In this document: positions 1 through 11,699 of the stretch, piece after piece
Layout of the letters: every line of letters begins with the position of its first letter
Numbering within the stretch: the stretch's first letter is position 1
Assembly: GCA_946406115.1 (NCBI GenBank)
Contig: OX291543.1
Span: forward strand, 29,972,815 to 30,036,814
Length of the DNA stretch: 64,000 bases
Reading direction: 5' to 3'
DNA from: Apoda limacodes
Lineage: Eukaryota > Arthropoda > Insecta > Lepidoptera > Limacodidae
The notes under the pieces: generated by a model
What the model saw: the letters and a program-made list of their open reading frames with translations, nothing else
Told to the model about the DNA's origin: nothing
Database searches by the model: none
Made by a program: the position numbers and the translations under genes

Positions 1-737
1 AAGCGTCCGCGGGAGGAAGTTTTTCTAAATTTTTACCTTGCTGTTCCCAGATTAAGGACTAAATTTGAAAAAGATAACTTTGACAACATCTACCTTCCAT
101 TTAATTTCTTCTTTCATTCATTTTTTCAACATTCAGTAACTATCTTTTTCTCCACAACAGATCTGTATCATACCATTTATTACTCTGTTCTTTTACATAA
201 TCCGTAAGTTGTAGAGTGAATTAAATGTATGACGATTCAACCTTGGTAGTTACATAGAAACATTAAAACATTGGTAGAAACCGGATAACATATCCTTACT
301 GAACTTACTTTGCCTATTCTAAATTCAAGACGCAAATATACCTAAAAAAATACGGTTAAAGAATGACATGAAACAAAAAAACATTGAACACAAAAAAAAG
401 AGTTCAGGAATCATGAAAATAAATCTTAAATATTCACACAAAATGCTTAAAATTGAGTTTACTTCGTAAAGATCTCGTTATTCGATATTCAGGAAACCCA
501 AATATTTTTTAAATACATTAATTAGGGAGTGTTTGATTTTTTAAGAATAATTGGCTATAATTTCTATACACTGCCTAGTTTTTTTAGAATAAACAATGAA
601 AACTAGCCATAAATGCGTCGCACTATGCGTGAGCAACATAAATCGTGATATTCAAAGTTTTATCTTATTTAAAGCACGTCTTAAACGATTTTAGCTTGCT
701 TCGTACTTCAGCAAAGTCGCTGGTGTCCATAGTCCCC
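1..737. other. AT-rich sequence without recognised features
   Basis: No convincing open frame, RNA gene or repeat was seen. Homopolymer A and T runs and short imperfect repeats are the only structure. Confidence 0.5.
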
Positions 738-1105
738 TTAAGAGGATGCAGTGCGCTTCATACAAACGAATTTTTCACTTATATTTGAGACTTGTTAATC
801 AAACACCACGAAATTTTGAAGACATGTTCTAGTATAAAATATCTAGGTCTGCAGTGTGCCAGTTTTCTGTAAAATTTTATAGTTAAAAAGTTGTTCAGGA
901 TTCTAGTTTTTCATACAAATGGTTTTAAAAAAGATTACTAGTTAATAGAACGTTTTACAAGATTTTGGAAAAACCACAGACCTAGGTATTCGGCTTGGGA
1001 TTATGACTAAGAAATTTCACAGTGATTGATCAGTAAATGTCAAAAACAAATGAGAAATTCGTTTGTATGAAGCCCGCTGCGAGGCGCCGCGAAGTGTCCT
1101 CTTAA
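738..1105. mobile_element. MITE-like element bounded by TTAA, with terminal inverted repeats
   Basis: Both ends carry TTAA (738-741 and 1102-1105) followed by GAGGA. The inner arms share GCTTCATACAAACGAATT, at about 755-773 and, inverted, 1056-1073. The right arm has extra GC-rich sequence between GAGGA and the shared arm. A second, internal inverted repeat built on ATCTAGGTCTG lies at 841-851 and 977-988. No coding capacity. The TTAA ends resemble a piggyBac-type target duplication, but no piggyBac-like protein is present, so superfamily is inferred. A related, right-truncated copy starts at 8198. Confidence 0.65.
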
Positions 1106-2302
1106 TAGTAACAGAGCTATTTATTGGCTGATAAAATCAACGCCAACAGTTCTTTTTTTACTTTACCCAGCGAATGAACTTTACCTAAATAAGCAGTTTT
1201 TCTATAATTAACGCTTACACAAATATATTTTACACAACTTCACTTTACACACTTAACATTGTATACTTGAAATATGCTATCGCTGGTAATTAAATTGAAA
1301 GCATGAAAATTTCCCCACGACCGCGACGAATTTTACTCAAGTGAATCTGAACTTTTTAACATTGTGGTTTGAAAATTTGTTTAAACAATGCATATTTCAA
1401 TTTGGTCGTTAAATGTCGTATTAATTAAAAGTTTTTTTGAATTTGTTTTTTTGTTTAAATGTTTTTGGGATTTTTCCATCGGTAGGTAGATTTTCCAACT
1501 TCGGCAGGTATTGAAGTGCGTCAAACCTATGATGTGATTTCAAGTTATAGTTTGTTTACTTAAAGCATGGGATTAAGGAATAAGAGTATACCTATATATT
1601 TACCTATTCAAAGAATTTACGAGAAATAAACCGATGTTTGTTTGAAGAAAATCTATGTTTTCAGAAACTATCATGATGAACGACAGATATTTTTTTGTTA
1701 TATTATTCCTATTCGTCTTAGTAGCAGTAGTAATAAATTACGCAAGTTATATTTATAAGTTATATGGATATTTTTAGAGTTCTATTTTATTTTGGACCTT
1801 AGTTCTTAATAACAGTTGATAGCACAAACAGTGTAAAACAACTAGGTAAAGCAATTTAAATCCTGTGAGTAGCGAGGGTCAAAAATTTTTTTAATTGTTT
1901 TTATTACAAAACTATACGACAGTTCACAGAAGATAACCTGCGGTAAAACTTTAGCATAATCGATGCAAATTGATCACAATGGACGGACGTGGCAAAGTCT
2001 TAAGGGTTTCGTTTTTGTCATTTGGCTACGGAATCCTAAAAAGTAAGGCATATGGGTCATTTCTTATAATAGGAAAGCCATTTTTATTTGAGGAAAATGC
2101 CACGCTTTTTGTTGTGTGATATAAGATTTATTCACAAATTGTTGTTATTTAAATTCTTGAAAAGGAGCGTAAAAGAGTTTTCTTATTCAAATTAATTGAC
2201 AACGACAAAGAAATCTGTAGTTGTTAAAGACAAGGACGACGCGATATGTAACTATATACTAGTTACTGGGAGTATAGTACAGCTACATGTCAACTCAGGT
2301 TT
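1106..2302. other. AT-rich sequence without recognised features
   Basis: No supported gene. A short 'ggctacggaatcctaaaa' stretch near 2023-2040 resembles the end of the 'ggttccgta...' repeats seen elsewhere, but is too short to call. Confidence 0.45.
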
Positions 2303-2354
2303 CTTAACACCAATAAGTGAATTTAGGGCGGTTAGAATTGCGTGCAAAAGCTAG
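2303..2354 (+). repeat. 3' end of a helitron-like repeat
   Basis: The stretch contains a degenerate 'atttagggcgg' block and ends in GCAAAAGCTAGT. The same AAAAGCTAGT ending closes copies near 46.8, 54.56 and 60.4 kb. A CTAG-T terminus just after a small GC-rich hairpin is the known Helitron 3' signature; assignment to that class is an inference. Confidence 0.45.
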
Positions 2355-2572
2355 TAATAAATAAATATTTTTGGAAATTACACACAGTGCCGTCTGGTCC
2401 CAAAGTAAGCAAAGCTTGTGTTACAGATACAAATATATATAAATCACTTTTTTTGTAAATACATAGAAAACACCGTGTCTCAAGAAAATACATATATTAA
2501 ATGTCTATCTTTTGCGGGAATCAAATTCACGCCTCTTGATTCAGCAGTCAGGTCACCAATAAAATAATTCAA
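2354..2572 (-). mobile_element. tRNA-derived SINE, degenerate copy
   Basis: On the minus strand the tail matches the copy at 48.07-48.34 kb: a block containing 'acacaagctttgcttac', then 'acggcactgtgtgtaat', then an AATAAATA-type tail. The tRNA-like head (2510-2570) keeps a weak B-box region around 'gcgggaatcaaattcacg'. The head is much more decayed than in the 48-kb copy. It starts directly beside the helitron-like terminus at 2354. Confidence 0.6.
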
Positions 2573-3058
2573 AACAAACAAAAACTATATAAATGCATTA
2601 TTGCAGATATTTCGATAACTAGTACGTTTTCAATTTTTATTTAAATATAAGAACAGGAAATAAAATATAATCTATTAGATATTGGACAAAGTAAAAATAT
2701 GTAAGGTAAAGTAGTTTAACTCAAATTATGTAAGTGACGGAGAAAAATAGAGCTGCAGCTGTTGACATACCTATGTCCTCTTAAGTCATGGGTTCTACTT
2801 ACCATTAATAGTTATCGACTACCAAAGAAAAAAGAACACAGGTTTCGTAACAATGTTTTTCTTCGCCGAATCCATATTTATAAATCATTAAATGTGACCC
2901 TGAGATCAATGCCCGAATGAGACGTGTCCGTTTCCCCACACGAATATATTTTATGAATGAATGAATAAATGAATACAGTTAAAATATAAACATAAGTATG
3001 TATGTACATACAAACTAGAGAAGGTTTAGGTACATGTTATTTTTCCAGTCTGGGTTTT
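2573..3058. other. AT-rich sequence without recognised features
   Basis: A (GAAT)n-like run near 2953-2975 (atgaatgaatgaataaatga) is the only visible structure. Confidence 0.45.
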
Positions 3059-3061
3059 ATT

Positions 3062-3125
3062 CCGTAAGTGGCTCAAGTGGTGGTACATTTGTCTGCTATG
3101 TCAAAGGTTCAACGAAATACTGGTT
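3062..3125 (+). repeat. Possible decayed tRNA-like SINE head
   Basis: 'agtggctcaagtggtggta' resembles a pol III A box (TGGCNNAGTGG), and about 30 bases later 'aaggttcaacgaaatac' resembles a B box (GGTTCRANNCC) with a mutated second half. Spacing is compatible with a tRNA-derived head. No tail was recognised, so this is weak. Confidence 0.25.
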
Positions 3126-5095
3126 ATAATTTAATTGTGAAGTTTAATTCTTTTTTAGATATTTACCCGTTACGATGATAGGCTCAAGACCTTTGACGTA
3201 CGTTTTGTCTCTAACAACCCCTTTCGGGAGACGTGTCGTGATGGGTTAATATTGGGTTAATGTTATTATTATACAATCAATTTATCTTCTATTCATGTAT
3301 TATATTATTGTTATTTTGGAGTCTTACTCTTTTAATTTCTTTTTTAGAATATAGTATATATATAATAAAAACTGGTTATTCAAAATACATATTTACACTA
3401 TATTTTAGTGTCGTCATCAGTTAATTATATATTGAGATATTTCGACAATGAAAATGATTACAGGATAACTGACATTAAATAATCTTATGGTATTTTAGTT
3501 TTTTAAGTTGGGTCAATGAGGTTGATTCCTTTTATGCAAAATTAAGACCATGATCCTTACTAAATCACCAATGCGAAATACTACTATAATTTTTCAGTAC
3601 GACAAATAAAAACAACGTTATGTATTTTTTTGAATGAAAAAAATTGTCTGAGTTTTTCGACAGGAATTTTTAGACATAAGGTTTGTAATCAAATAACGCT
3701 TCAATCACAGTATAAATTCATTAACGTAACGGAACCTATGATAAGGTAACGGTACAAAACTAAACAACACAGCGAAAATTGCTTAATTCACATATTAATA
3801 TGAACTGTTCATTAAAACAACATTAAAATAAACAAAAATATCCAACATGCTTACACACAAAGACCAAAGATTAACAGCTACATAGAAATTACGGGGAGGG
3901 GTAAAACTACATATGTCTCCTTAATTAAAACACGTCTATTGGTACGTCTGCCAGTCATGTTGATGGCTCCGAGTGTCGTCTCCATCCGAGGCTACACAGA
4001 AAATTACAATTTGTGCATTGTAAAAATTGTATGCATCGGAAGATCACGAAAACTAATATATGAAGTATTTTTTAGAAAAAATAGTGATCAGACTTAATCT
4101 TTTGAATAAATACAATAAGTAATGTTTAAATAATATAATAATTCCGCCCCGCTCCAACAGGCTTCTGATATTAAATAATGTAAACTTAGTAATGGGGCTC
4201 CGTAAACATCCTTTTTGAACGGAACCCTAAAACATAATATATAAAAAAAACATCTAAATCGGAGTTATGCTTGAGAAACAGGTTTTATTGACGCAAATAA
4301 TAGGGTTAATGTTTCGTGAACAGTCGCCAGTATGTAAGAAAATATACTAAGCGTGCAGAACGTGCTCTAAGTACAGGCGGGTTTTTAAAAATTCTTGGTC
4401 AATTCAAATTTGTATGAAGTTACTTAATTATTTATTTTTTAGGACAGTAGACAGAACTAAAAAAATATTTAAATGTAACAAAACTAAATAAATCTTAATT
4501 CTTCAACAAAATGCCACTTGAGGCGGACTGGTCGGCGCCGTTGTGTCTCTATTGGCAAGGGTTAAAATCCGAAATACACAGAAGTATACCTCCGAACATT
4601 AACATCTGAAACGCAACATCTACAGTCATTTCTATTTAATATCACTGTTCTCATTCTATGGCCCGCACAACGTGTGTTCAAACCAGTGAGCAGAAAAACG
4701 CTAACGTCATTACGTTCCGTTGGCCGCCATTTTTGTTTCAATATAACTGCAGTTTATTTTCAGCGGTCAGCATTTTTGATGCCGTTTTTGTTAAAAATGG
4801 TATCTGCTGTTTACGTTTACATAGCGAACGTGGGGCTGACCTTTGTTTTTTTAATTTAATTTTTAATTTATTTTTAGTCATTAGGAAAACATAGTACCTA
4901 CCTATATAGGCACTCGTCTTGTAGTAAGTATCTAAGAAAGTGTAGTAGATAACTACCAGAAAATACGATGCTAGCTGTAAAATTTCGGTAGTGTCTTTGT
5001 TCTTACCTAAATTTATAGTATGTAAGTTTATTCTAAAACTTTTTTTCATTAATAATCGACTTAGTTACCTACCCATTTAAATTCTGCATTTGCAA
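3126..5095. other. AT-rich sequence, mostly without features
   Basis: The only recognisable piece is 4194-4232, where 'ggctccgtaaac' and 'ggaaccctaaaa' resemble the two ends of the 'ggttccgta' repeat class. Short open frames at 4658-4894 and 4738-5049 lie on opposite strands of the same low-complexity sequence and show no family likeness. Confidence 0.4.
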
Positions 5096-5407
5096 TCCAT
5101 ACTAACAGTATACATGCGAAAGTACCGCCGTCGCCGAAAGTGTCTCTCTGTATGGTACCTTTTCACGCATAAGCCGCTGAAACGATTGAGATGAAATTAG
5201 GTATGAAGATAGTTTGAGTCCCCGAAGGGCATAAGATAGTTTTTATCCCGAAAAATTCAAAAGTTCCAGCGGAAATAACTATAACCGAACTTAAACGCAC
5301 TACAGTGTGCTATAGCAAACTTCATAAGTATAATTAGGGAGTTGTCGTAAAAATACCACGCTGATAACCAAATTTAGGGTGGGTGGAGCCGCTGGCAAAA
5401 TTCGTTA
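5096..5407 (+). repeat. Helitron-like repeat, copy 1 of a tandem pair
   Basis: Begins TCCATACTAACAGTAT, contains 'gatgaaatt', 'agtttgagtccc' and 'aaagttccagcgg', and closes with a GC-rich 'gggtggagccgctggcaaaa'. This order matches a very common lepidopteran interspersed repeat whose full ends are TC... and ...CTAGT. No protein is encoded. The final CTAGT is mutated here (TTCGTT). Helitron assignment is an inference from the ends. Confidence 0.6.
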
Positions 5408-5418
5408 AGTACAAGCTA

Positions 5419-5728
5419 TCCCATTAATATAATAAATGCAAAGGTTCGGATGTTTGTTACTCAGTCACGCTTCAACCACTGGATGGATCGGAAAACGGCT
5501 AAACCGATTTAGATGAAATTTGATATGGAGATAGTTTGAGTTCCGGGGAAGGACATAGGCTATTCGTCCCAGAAAATTCAAAAGTTCCCGCGGGAGTTAC
5601 TATACGAACTAACCATAGCTGCAGCTATAGCATGTTTTAACAAACTTCTTTAGTATAATCAAGGAGATACCGTAAGAATCCTACGCCGATATCCATATTT
5701 AGGGCGGGCGGAGCCGCTGGCAAAAGTT
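5419..5728 (+). repeat. Helitron-like repeat, copy 2 of a tandem pair
   Basis: Head-to-tail with the preceding copy, about 320 bases apart. It shares 'gatgaaatttgatatgg', 'agtttgagttccggg', 'aaaagttcccgcgg' and 'gggcgggcggagccgctgg'. The pair is diverged, so the duplication is old or the two inserted separately. Confidence 0.6.
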
Positions 5729-6690
5729 AAAATAAATAATACTTACCTTAAAATGTTAACTTCAAAACGGCACTTTTTTTGAAGGCCATTTTTAACTAGA
5801 GAAACTAGAAAAAACATCTTTATAACATCTTATTAAACTTGATACAACAAAACTTCAAAAATATTTTAAGCCTTGAACATTGCTCTATGAGAATTGCCTG
5901 GTATACAATATTATTTTGACGAAAGCACATTATTCACAAAACCTAAAATTTCGCAATAAACGTGTATGAGCTAGCAAAAAGCTATATTTCTACCGAATAA
6001 CATAGTTGTACGTAAAAAAGTATTGGTACATTAATCTGGTTTATGGCGTAAAAAAGTAATAATTTTTACTCTAAGTTTAGAAAATAACAGAACTTTTATT
6101 CAGCTTCTGTGCGATTGATGTCATTGTGTCTGTTCCCCGACTCAGCACAATTGTATTAAGGGGACCCTACACCAAGTTTTATTGTCGTTTTTTTAAATAA
6201 ATAAATAAATAGATTTATTTGCAAGAAACACGGTTACATATGATGGTTCTAAAGTATTTAAGTACAAAACATGTTTCACCTTCTTAAGGCATGCAAAATT
6301 ATTATATATTTTATTATAGCAGCTGACGCTTGATTGAATTATTATTATTATTATGATGACCGGTCACCAAAACGACGGAACCCTTAAGTTTCATATGACT
6401 TAGTTTGAGTACACCACTTTATATAAGTCCAACTGCACAGATGTGCTTACTGTCTTAAAGCTTGTGCTATACAAGTAAAGCTATAAGATTAAAATTCTAC
6501 CTAAACTATAAGATGCCGCTTCGTTAACTTCTGTTGACAGTATCATTACGTTCGTTATTTATAAAAAAACGTAAATCCAGATTCGCAAACTTTTGACCTT
6601 CAAACAGGTCAAACTTCAAAACTACAGTCGTCATAATAAAGTGCTGTAAACTTAAGCGACACAAGCGACAAACGCCGGTTCAGACTGTAT
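5729..6690. other. AT-rich DNA with a possible LINE 3' tail at 6190-6300
   Basis: At 6190-6245 'aaataaataaataaatagatttatttgc' followed by 'aagaaacacggttacata' resembles, on the minus strand, a LINE 3' untranslated tail. (ATT)n occurs at 6338-6353. No coding remnant is attached, so the call is weak. Confidence 0.35.
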
Positions 6691-6696
6691 TTTTAA

Positions 6697-6728
6697 CCGA
6701 CTCAAAAAAAGGAGGAGGTTCTAAATTC

Positions 6729-6767
<39 letters not shown>

Positions 6768-6990
6768 GGATGTTCAGCCATAACTATTTTGTTTATGAAC
6801 GATTAACGTGATTTTTTTTATTCGAATGGATATACCAACGACGCCGAAAAATATGCAATTGTTATCTTTACTTGTAAATTTTCTTATAAACGATTGAATG
6901 CCATGATATTAGAACTAGTAATCATACATTTTATAAATTTCAAGTATTATATGTACACATTAAAGAAAGAACAGACGGACGTACATACCG
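6697..6990 (+). repeat. Interspersed repeat with 'gactcaaaaaaaggaggagg' head and (TA)n
   Basis: The head 'ccgactcaaaaaaaggagg' is shared with 42733-42830 (cttcaaaaacaggaggaga). Here it is followed by a (TA)n run at about 6732-6765. This head is common in lepidopteran genomes, but I cannot name the element. Confidence 0.45.
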
Positions 6991-7307
6991 GCCGGTTTAT
7001 AGTGATCACGTATTAGAAGAAGAAGAAGTGATTCTATAAATTTAATTTAATAAATTATAAATCGTGTTTTTCAGCGTTAATAAATATACAAAGTATCTAG
7101 TCAGTATTGCCACAATGTTTAATAAAGAAAGACAAAAAATGCTTCAAATCGATTAGGTAACTCAGTGGAATTCAAGACTGAGTAAGAAACAGAGTATGGA
7201 CCAAACTAACATTAAGATTTAAGTAAGGGACAGTGAAAGTAAAATCACTTCGCAATTACAAACTGACAAATGTACGGATATTACCCGCACATGTGCCACC
7301 GAGCTCC

Positions 7308-7345
7308 GGGGGCTGAGGGATGGGGGTAGTTCAGGGAGAGGGGGG
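7308..7345 (+). other. G-quadruplex-capable G-run cluster
   Basis: Five runs of three or more G occur within 38 bases (7308-7312, 7317-7319, 7322-7326, 7334-7336, 7340-7345) with loops of 2-7 bases. This satisfies the usual G4 pattern on the plus strand in otherwise AT-rich DNA. Confidence 0.6.
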
Positions 7346-8130
7346 TCTGCGTCTTATGTAATAGTTTTGAATCATGATCGCATTGCTTTATAAAGATTTT
7401 GTTTTCGTTTTAACGAAGTACATGAATTAGAATTGCTGTAGCTGTATTGTTGTTTTTGCTCCTGGTTTAGCACAAAATAAAAACGCATTATACGTAGGCT
7501 TTCAAAAAAATAGTAATCATTTTACCTTTTTTAAAGTCAATTAACTATAAGTTATTAGTTACTACCGTTTCGAAGTCAAAATTGCGTTCTGGTGAGAAGA
7601 TACGGCGAAAGAAACTCTTCAGCAGTCGCTCTTTTAATTTTGATTAATCACTACAAATTATCAAGTTAATTATCTACCATGCATTTTTATCATCAAGCTA
7701 GTTTTAAATTGAATTTAAACTTATATTTAGTAGTATAATTTTATGAATGTATTACTATCAAATTCCCTGGCATAATGTACAATTGCTATATTTCTTCCAA
7801 AGGTTTTTTTTAATATTTGGTAATATCTTTAGTTTGGAAATTTCAGATGATGATAGACTATTTTATTGTATTTTTACAGTTTTAAAGGAACAAGAGCAGT
7901 TTAAAGGTAATATAATGTAAGTGAATCATTACATAATGTTAAAACTAGCTCTTAATAACGTACAAAACAAATAAAAAAAATTGTCAATAAAAACACCACT
8001 TCGTTTTCTATTTTGATTCTTTACTAACTATTTTCGATATCTAATGTTACATTGTCTAGAATCAGAGCAGGATGTTAAAAATTATCTTGGTGTCTTTTCC
8101 ATCCTAGATAATAATAGTATATTGTGTATT
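7346..8130. other. AT-rich sequence without recognised features
   Basis: No supported gene, RNA or repeat was seen. Confidence 0.45.
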
Positions 8131-8137
8131 AAGGGCG

Positions 8138-8200
8138 CTAAGGAGAAAATCATTAAAGAGAGGCTATTCAGAAGCCTAAGGCCGAATGCTTAGGGCTTTA
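8138..8200 (+). repeat. Repeat fragment shared with 31.35-31.41 kb
   Basis: 'aaggagaaaatcattaa', 'ggctattcagaagcctaagg' and 'gaatgcttagggcttta' match in order the reverse complement of 31345-31405. The element is unnamed. Confidence 0.5.
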
Positions 8201-8480
8201 AGAGTATCGGATTCGCAGCGCGCTCCATACAACAGGATTTTTCTCCTATGATGCATATCAATCCCTCAAACTCAATGTTTTTCTTTTTAACAAGCCAAGA
8301 CAACTAATATCTAGGTCTGTGGTGTTTCAGTTTTACCTTAAATTGTATAGTTCTAAAATTATTAGAGTGCAAAAACTTGTAATTTATGGTCAAAACAGCT
8401 GCAACTTCGTGCTTATTATACACTATAACAAAAACATTTCTGAAAACTTTAAAGCACCACAGACCTAGATAATATAGTAT
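8198..8480. mobile_element. MITE-like element, second copy, right end lost
   Basis: It starts TTAAGAG (8198) and keeps 'gcgctccatacaac' in the position of the inner arm of the 738-1105 copy. The internal inverted repeat is clearer here: 'atatctaggtctgtggtg' near 8309-8326 against 'caccacagacctagata' near 8453-8469. The right TTAA terminus could not be found. Confidence 0.55.
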
Positions 8481-8859
8481 ATTTTCTTAATAAAAAAATT
8501 TTACTGTCATTCTTACTAAATTAAATGAATAAACACAATAATCCGAAACACAAAAATCATTAGTCAAATTTGTAAAAATCGAATTCTGCGTGACGCTGGC
8601 TCGCTTGACAAACACCGGGGGGGCTTGAGACTGGGGAGGCGAGGCGAGTTGGCAAATTCAGTCGCGGGCCGTCCGTGAGCCAATCTTCACTTGTATTGCG
8701 TTTGACGTAAGTAGGTAGTAGGTACCTAAGGAAACAATTACGAAAATATCACTGTTGCATGTTTCGTTCGGCAGCAAGTTCATTAGATTTTTTTGACTTG
8801 TAACTAGGTACCTATTGAGCGTAATTAATATAAATAAAAATGAATCGCAAAATTTGTTG

Positions 8860-8950
8860 CTAAGCGCAAAACTCGAAGACGGCTGGACCAATTCGGCTAA
8901 TTTTTTTTTGTTGTTTTTGTTAGTGTTAGAGCAAGGTTTTTATGAAAGAA
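8860..8950 (+). repeat. Interspersed repeat fragment
   Basis: 'aaaactcgaagacggctgga' then 'ccaattcggctaat' is a common lepidopteran repeat fragment. It directly precedes the two-unit array at 8953. Confidence 0.35.
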
Positions 8951-8952
8951 AA

Positions 8953-9180
8953 AAACGCTAAAGTGCGAGTCGGACTCGCGCACTATGAGTAAACCGATTT
9001 TAATGGAATTATTGTAAGTTGTTTTGCACACGCCGGGGAAGGTTTCTGAGAAAGAAAAGGGTCAAGTGCGAGTCGGACTCGCACTTTAAGGGTAAACCGA
9101 TTTTAATGAAATTGTTATGCACATGTCGGAGAAGGTTTCTGAATTAGTACAACCCTTTCACAATAGGTTGGAGCGGCAAT
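8953..9180 (+). repeat. Tandem pair of about 103-bp units (GTGCGAGTCGG repeat)
   Basis: Two units start AGTGCGAGTCGGACTCGC at about 8962 and 9065. Each continues with 'taaaccgattttaatg', 'gcacacgccgggg' or similar, and 'aaggtttctga'. The last unit ends 'caaccctttcaca'. The same array, with more unit starts, is at 27825-28085, so these are copies of one repeat. Confidence 0.65.
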
Positions 9181-9236
9181 TGTTTTAAAAAAAGAAACAC
9201 GGTTCGCCTGGTCAGCTAGTAATACCTATAAAGAGC

Positions 9237-9380
9237 ACTGCCTAGAACCTAGAATGTCCTTTCTCGGAAGTCAAACTATCTCCATGCTAAATTTCATCTT
9301 AATCAGTACAGCTGTTTAAGCGTGAAGAGGTACAAACAGACAGATTTACTTGCGCATATATAATATTAGTATGGATTTTT
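9237..9380 (-). repeat. Helitron-like repeat fragment
   Basis: The reverse complement of 'tcaaactatctccatgctaa' and 'atttcatcttaatc' matches the 'gatgaaatt...agtttga' part of the 5.1-5.7 kb copies. It ends near 'tattagtatgga', the expected 5' start of that repeat. Confidence 0.5.
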
Positions 9381-9534
9381 ATAATAAATACATACCTATT
9401 TAAAAATTTGCTGTATGATACCTATTCTTCAAAATAGTTGTACCTACATCTACTGTGAACAATGTGTCACTAAGATTGAAAGTCTACAAAGAGATTTCCA
9501 ATTATTCCTAAGCAAAAACAATAGAACAGTATTT

Positions 9535-9665
9535 AATTTTTTTTAAATATTAAAAAATAAATTAAATATAATTTATTAAAAATTGGCAAACAAGCTAACG
9601 GTCCGCCTGATGGTAAGCGGTCACCATAGCCTATGGACGCTTGTAACATTTCCATAAAACAACCT
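9535..9665 (-). mobile_element. 3' tail of the jockey-like retrotransposon
   Basis: On the minus strand 'gcgtccataggctatggtga', 'ccgcttaccatcaggcgg' and 'gcttgtttgcca' are followed by an AT-rich tail. The same tail closes copies at 12.55, 30.7 and 45.05 kb. Only the non-coding 3' end is present. Confidence 0.65.
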
Positions 9666-11690
9666 TCTTTTACTCTAATATAGGCCAGTAAAGAATGTTC
9701 TAAATCGTAAACAAAAGAAGGCATTATTAGTCATTGTTATTTTAAATTGAAAACTGTTCCACACAGTTACATGAATAGACTTATTTATTATTTTGAACAT
9801 GCTATATTTCATCAAAACAGGTAAATGTGGCCGAGCTTAGCTTGTAGGAGTAGCCTAATGTCGGCTGTGATTTTTATAGTCTAATAAAATAGTATAACTA
9901 ACATTAGAAGGCTGCTGAACTTTGGTCATTCAATTAACGGGTATTTAAAAGCCTTCAGCTTTACAACACGTATGTGCGTAGTCGCCTCGAATACAACGCT
10001 ATCATTTGGGACCCATACGAAACCACTTTAAAAAAAGAAATTCGGGTACTACCCGTTGCTCTATCCATCCCTCTTTGTCTCGGAGATGGTCGGTCTTGAC
10101 ACTTTGGAGTCACGAAGGAAAATGTTGGTTATTCTGCATTATCACTCGTTACTCCACAACAAGATCGACAATCCCTCAGCCCTGACTGATATACTGAAAA
10201 GTTGCGTTTCACGTTAAGGGGCCGACATTTGGGTGTTTTACCCTACTCCATTTTAAAAAAGACTTAGGTACTACAAATATTGTTTATGAATGACAACCTT
10301 TATACATTATTTTGGTATTATTAATTTTCTATTGACCGCCAATCTTACATTTAGCAGCGTACACGTTTTTTAAAAGTTACAACTTACTACTTAACTTCAT
10401 CAACAATTTTTGACGTTATTTCGTAACGTACAATTATTTTGAAAAATACTAATTAAGTAGCCTATAAGTACCTATAATATATAAGTATAAATTAAAAATG
10501 GTAAAAGGTAAGTAAATATTTGTACTTACATTTTACCATTATTAACATTATTATGATTTTAAAGTAAATGTTTAAAAAGGTAGATACCGTATGTGTGGGT
10601 ACGAATGTTACGAGGGACTGAGTTACCTACCTATTTTATTATCGTCCTGACTGATCTCCGTGAAAGAATGTTAGCTCGGAAACCTCCTCCTATTTCAATT
10701 TTCATTCCTGCCTATAAAAAAAGATTTTTAAAATAAAATAAAATCGCATGACCTTTATAAGTCTGTATAAATAGGCACCTAGCTTCCTTGAGAGCGCGCC
10801 GAACAGAACGTCTAATACCTATTAAGGAATTGAGCAAATCGCATCAATCTTTGATTAGTTTGATTACTCGTTGACAAAAGTATAGGATTGTTTTGTATTA
10901 CCGTCACTTAGGTCCGATGCTGGTCAATGCTTTGAGTATTTAACCTTTTCGATTACAACCAATGACATTCTTTCATGCCTATAACTTTTGCGCGGGGAAA
11001 GGGGGTCTCGCGCCCGCGTCGTGTTCGATAGGGACAGCAACATTTTAGCAAAAATGTAAAACGCGCGCGGGCGCCGCGAAGTGTATTCTATTAATGACTC
11101 TTGTTTGTAATTTCCGTACCACCCGTGTAATACACAATGTTTTTCATCACATTTGCAAGTAAATAAATTAAAATATGAAGCGAAAAAACTTACATACTTA
11201 AAAAATTACTTAAAAATTAAAAAAAAAAACAAAAAAGTTTTTCAAGTTACCTTAGTATTTTATTATTTATTTATTATATTTATCGTCAGGAGCTTCATTC
11301 ATATTTTTTTTAAGTTTTCTCTCGTTAGTACCTACCTTCGATTTTTTACTCACATATATATTTATCTGACTTCCTCTTCAAAAATGATATTTAATTTTTG
11401 GACTTGAGAGTGCTCTTCAACATAGAGTTAATTGCCCATAGGGGTATATTTTTCCGCAATTTCCCCAAAGTAAGCTAAAAGTGTAATAGTGTAATCTTCA
11501 AAAATAAACTGGTTTTCTTCTTGTTTCTCCAGGTAGTAAAACGGACGTATGCGGTTAAGTACCTACTTGTCTTTAGGCTTCGGTAGTAACAGGTTCTTAT
11601 TTATTTCTTGAGCCCCATTATCAATATCTGGCGGTGTTGCATTTTTATTAAACTAATCTGACGACGAAGACATTTTTTATTTCTTTTGTG
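9666..11690. other. AT-rich sequence; one GC-rich patch
   Basis: No supported gene. A GC-rich patch at 10983-11096 includes 'gcgcgggcgccgcgaagtgt' and 'ctattaat', resembling the right terminus of the 738-1105 MITE. The open frame at 11153-11407 is low-complexity. Confidence 0.4.
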
Positions 11691-11699
11691 AGTTGTAAA

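Noticed and set aside
4658..5049. Two overlapping open frames on opposite strands (78 and 103 residues)
   Set aside because: Both are low-complexity, rich in K, N, F and L, with no family likeness, and they shadow one another.
11153..11407. 84-residue plus-strand frame with hydrophobic C-terminus
   Set aside because: Composition is that of AT-rich DNA (K/Y/F/L/I); no start context, splice or homology support.
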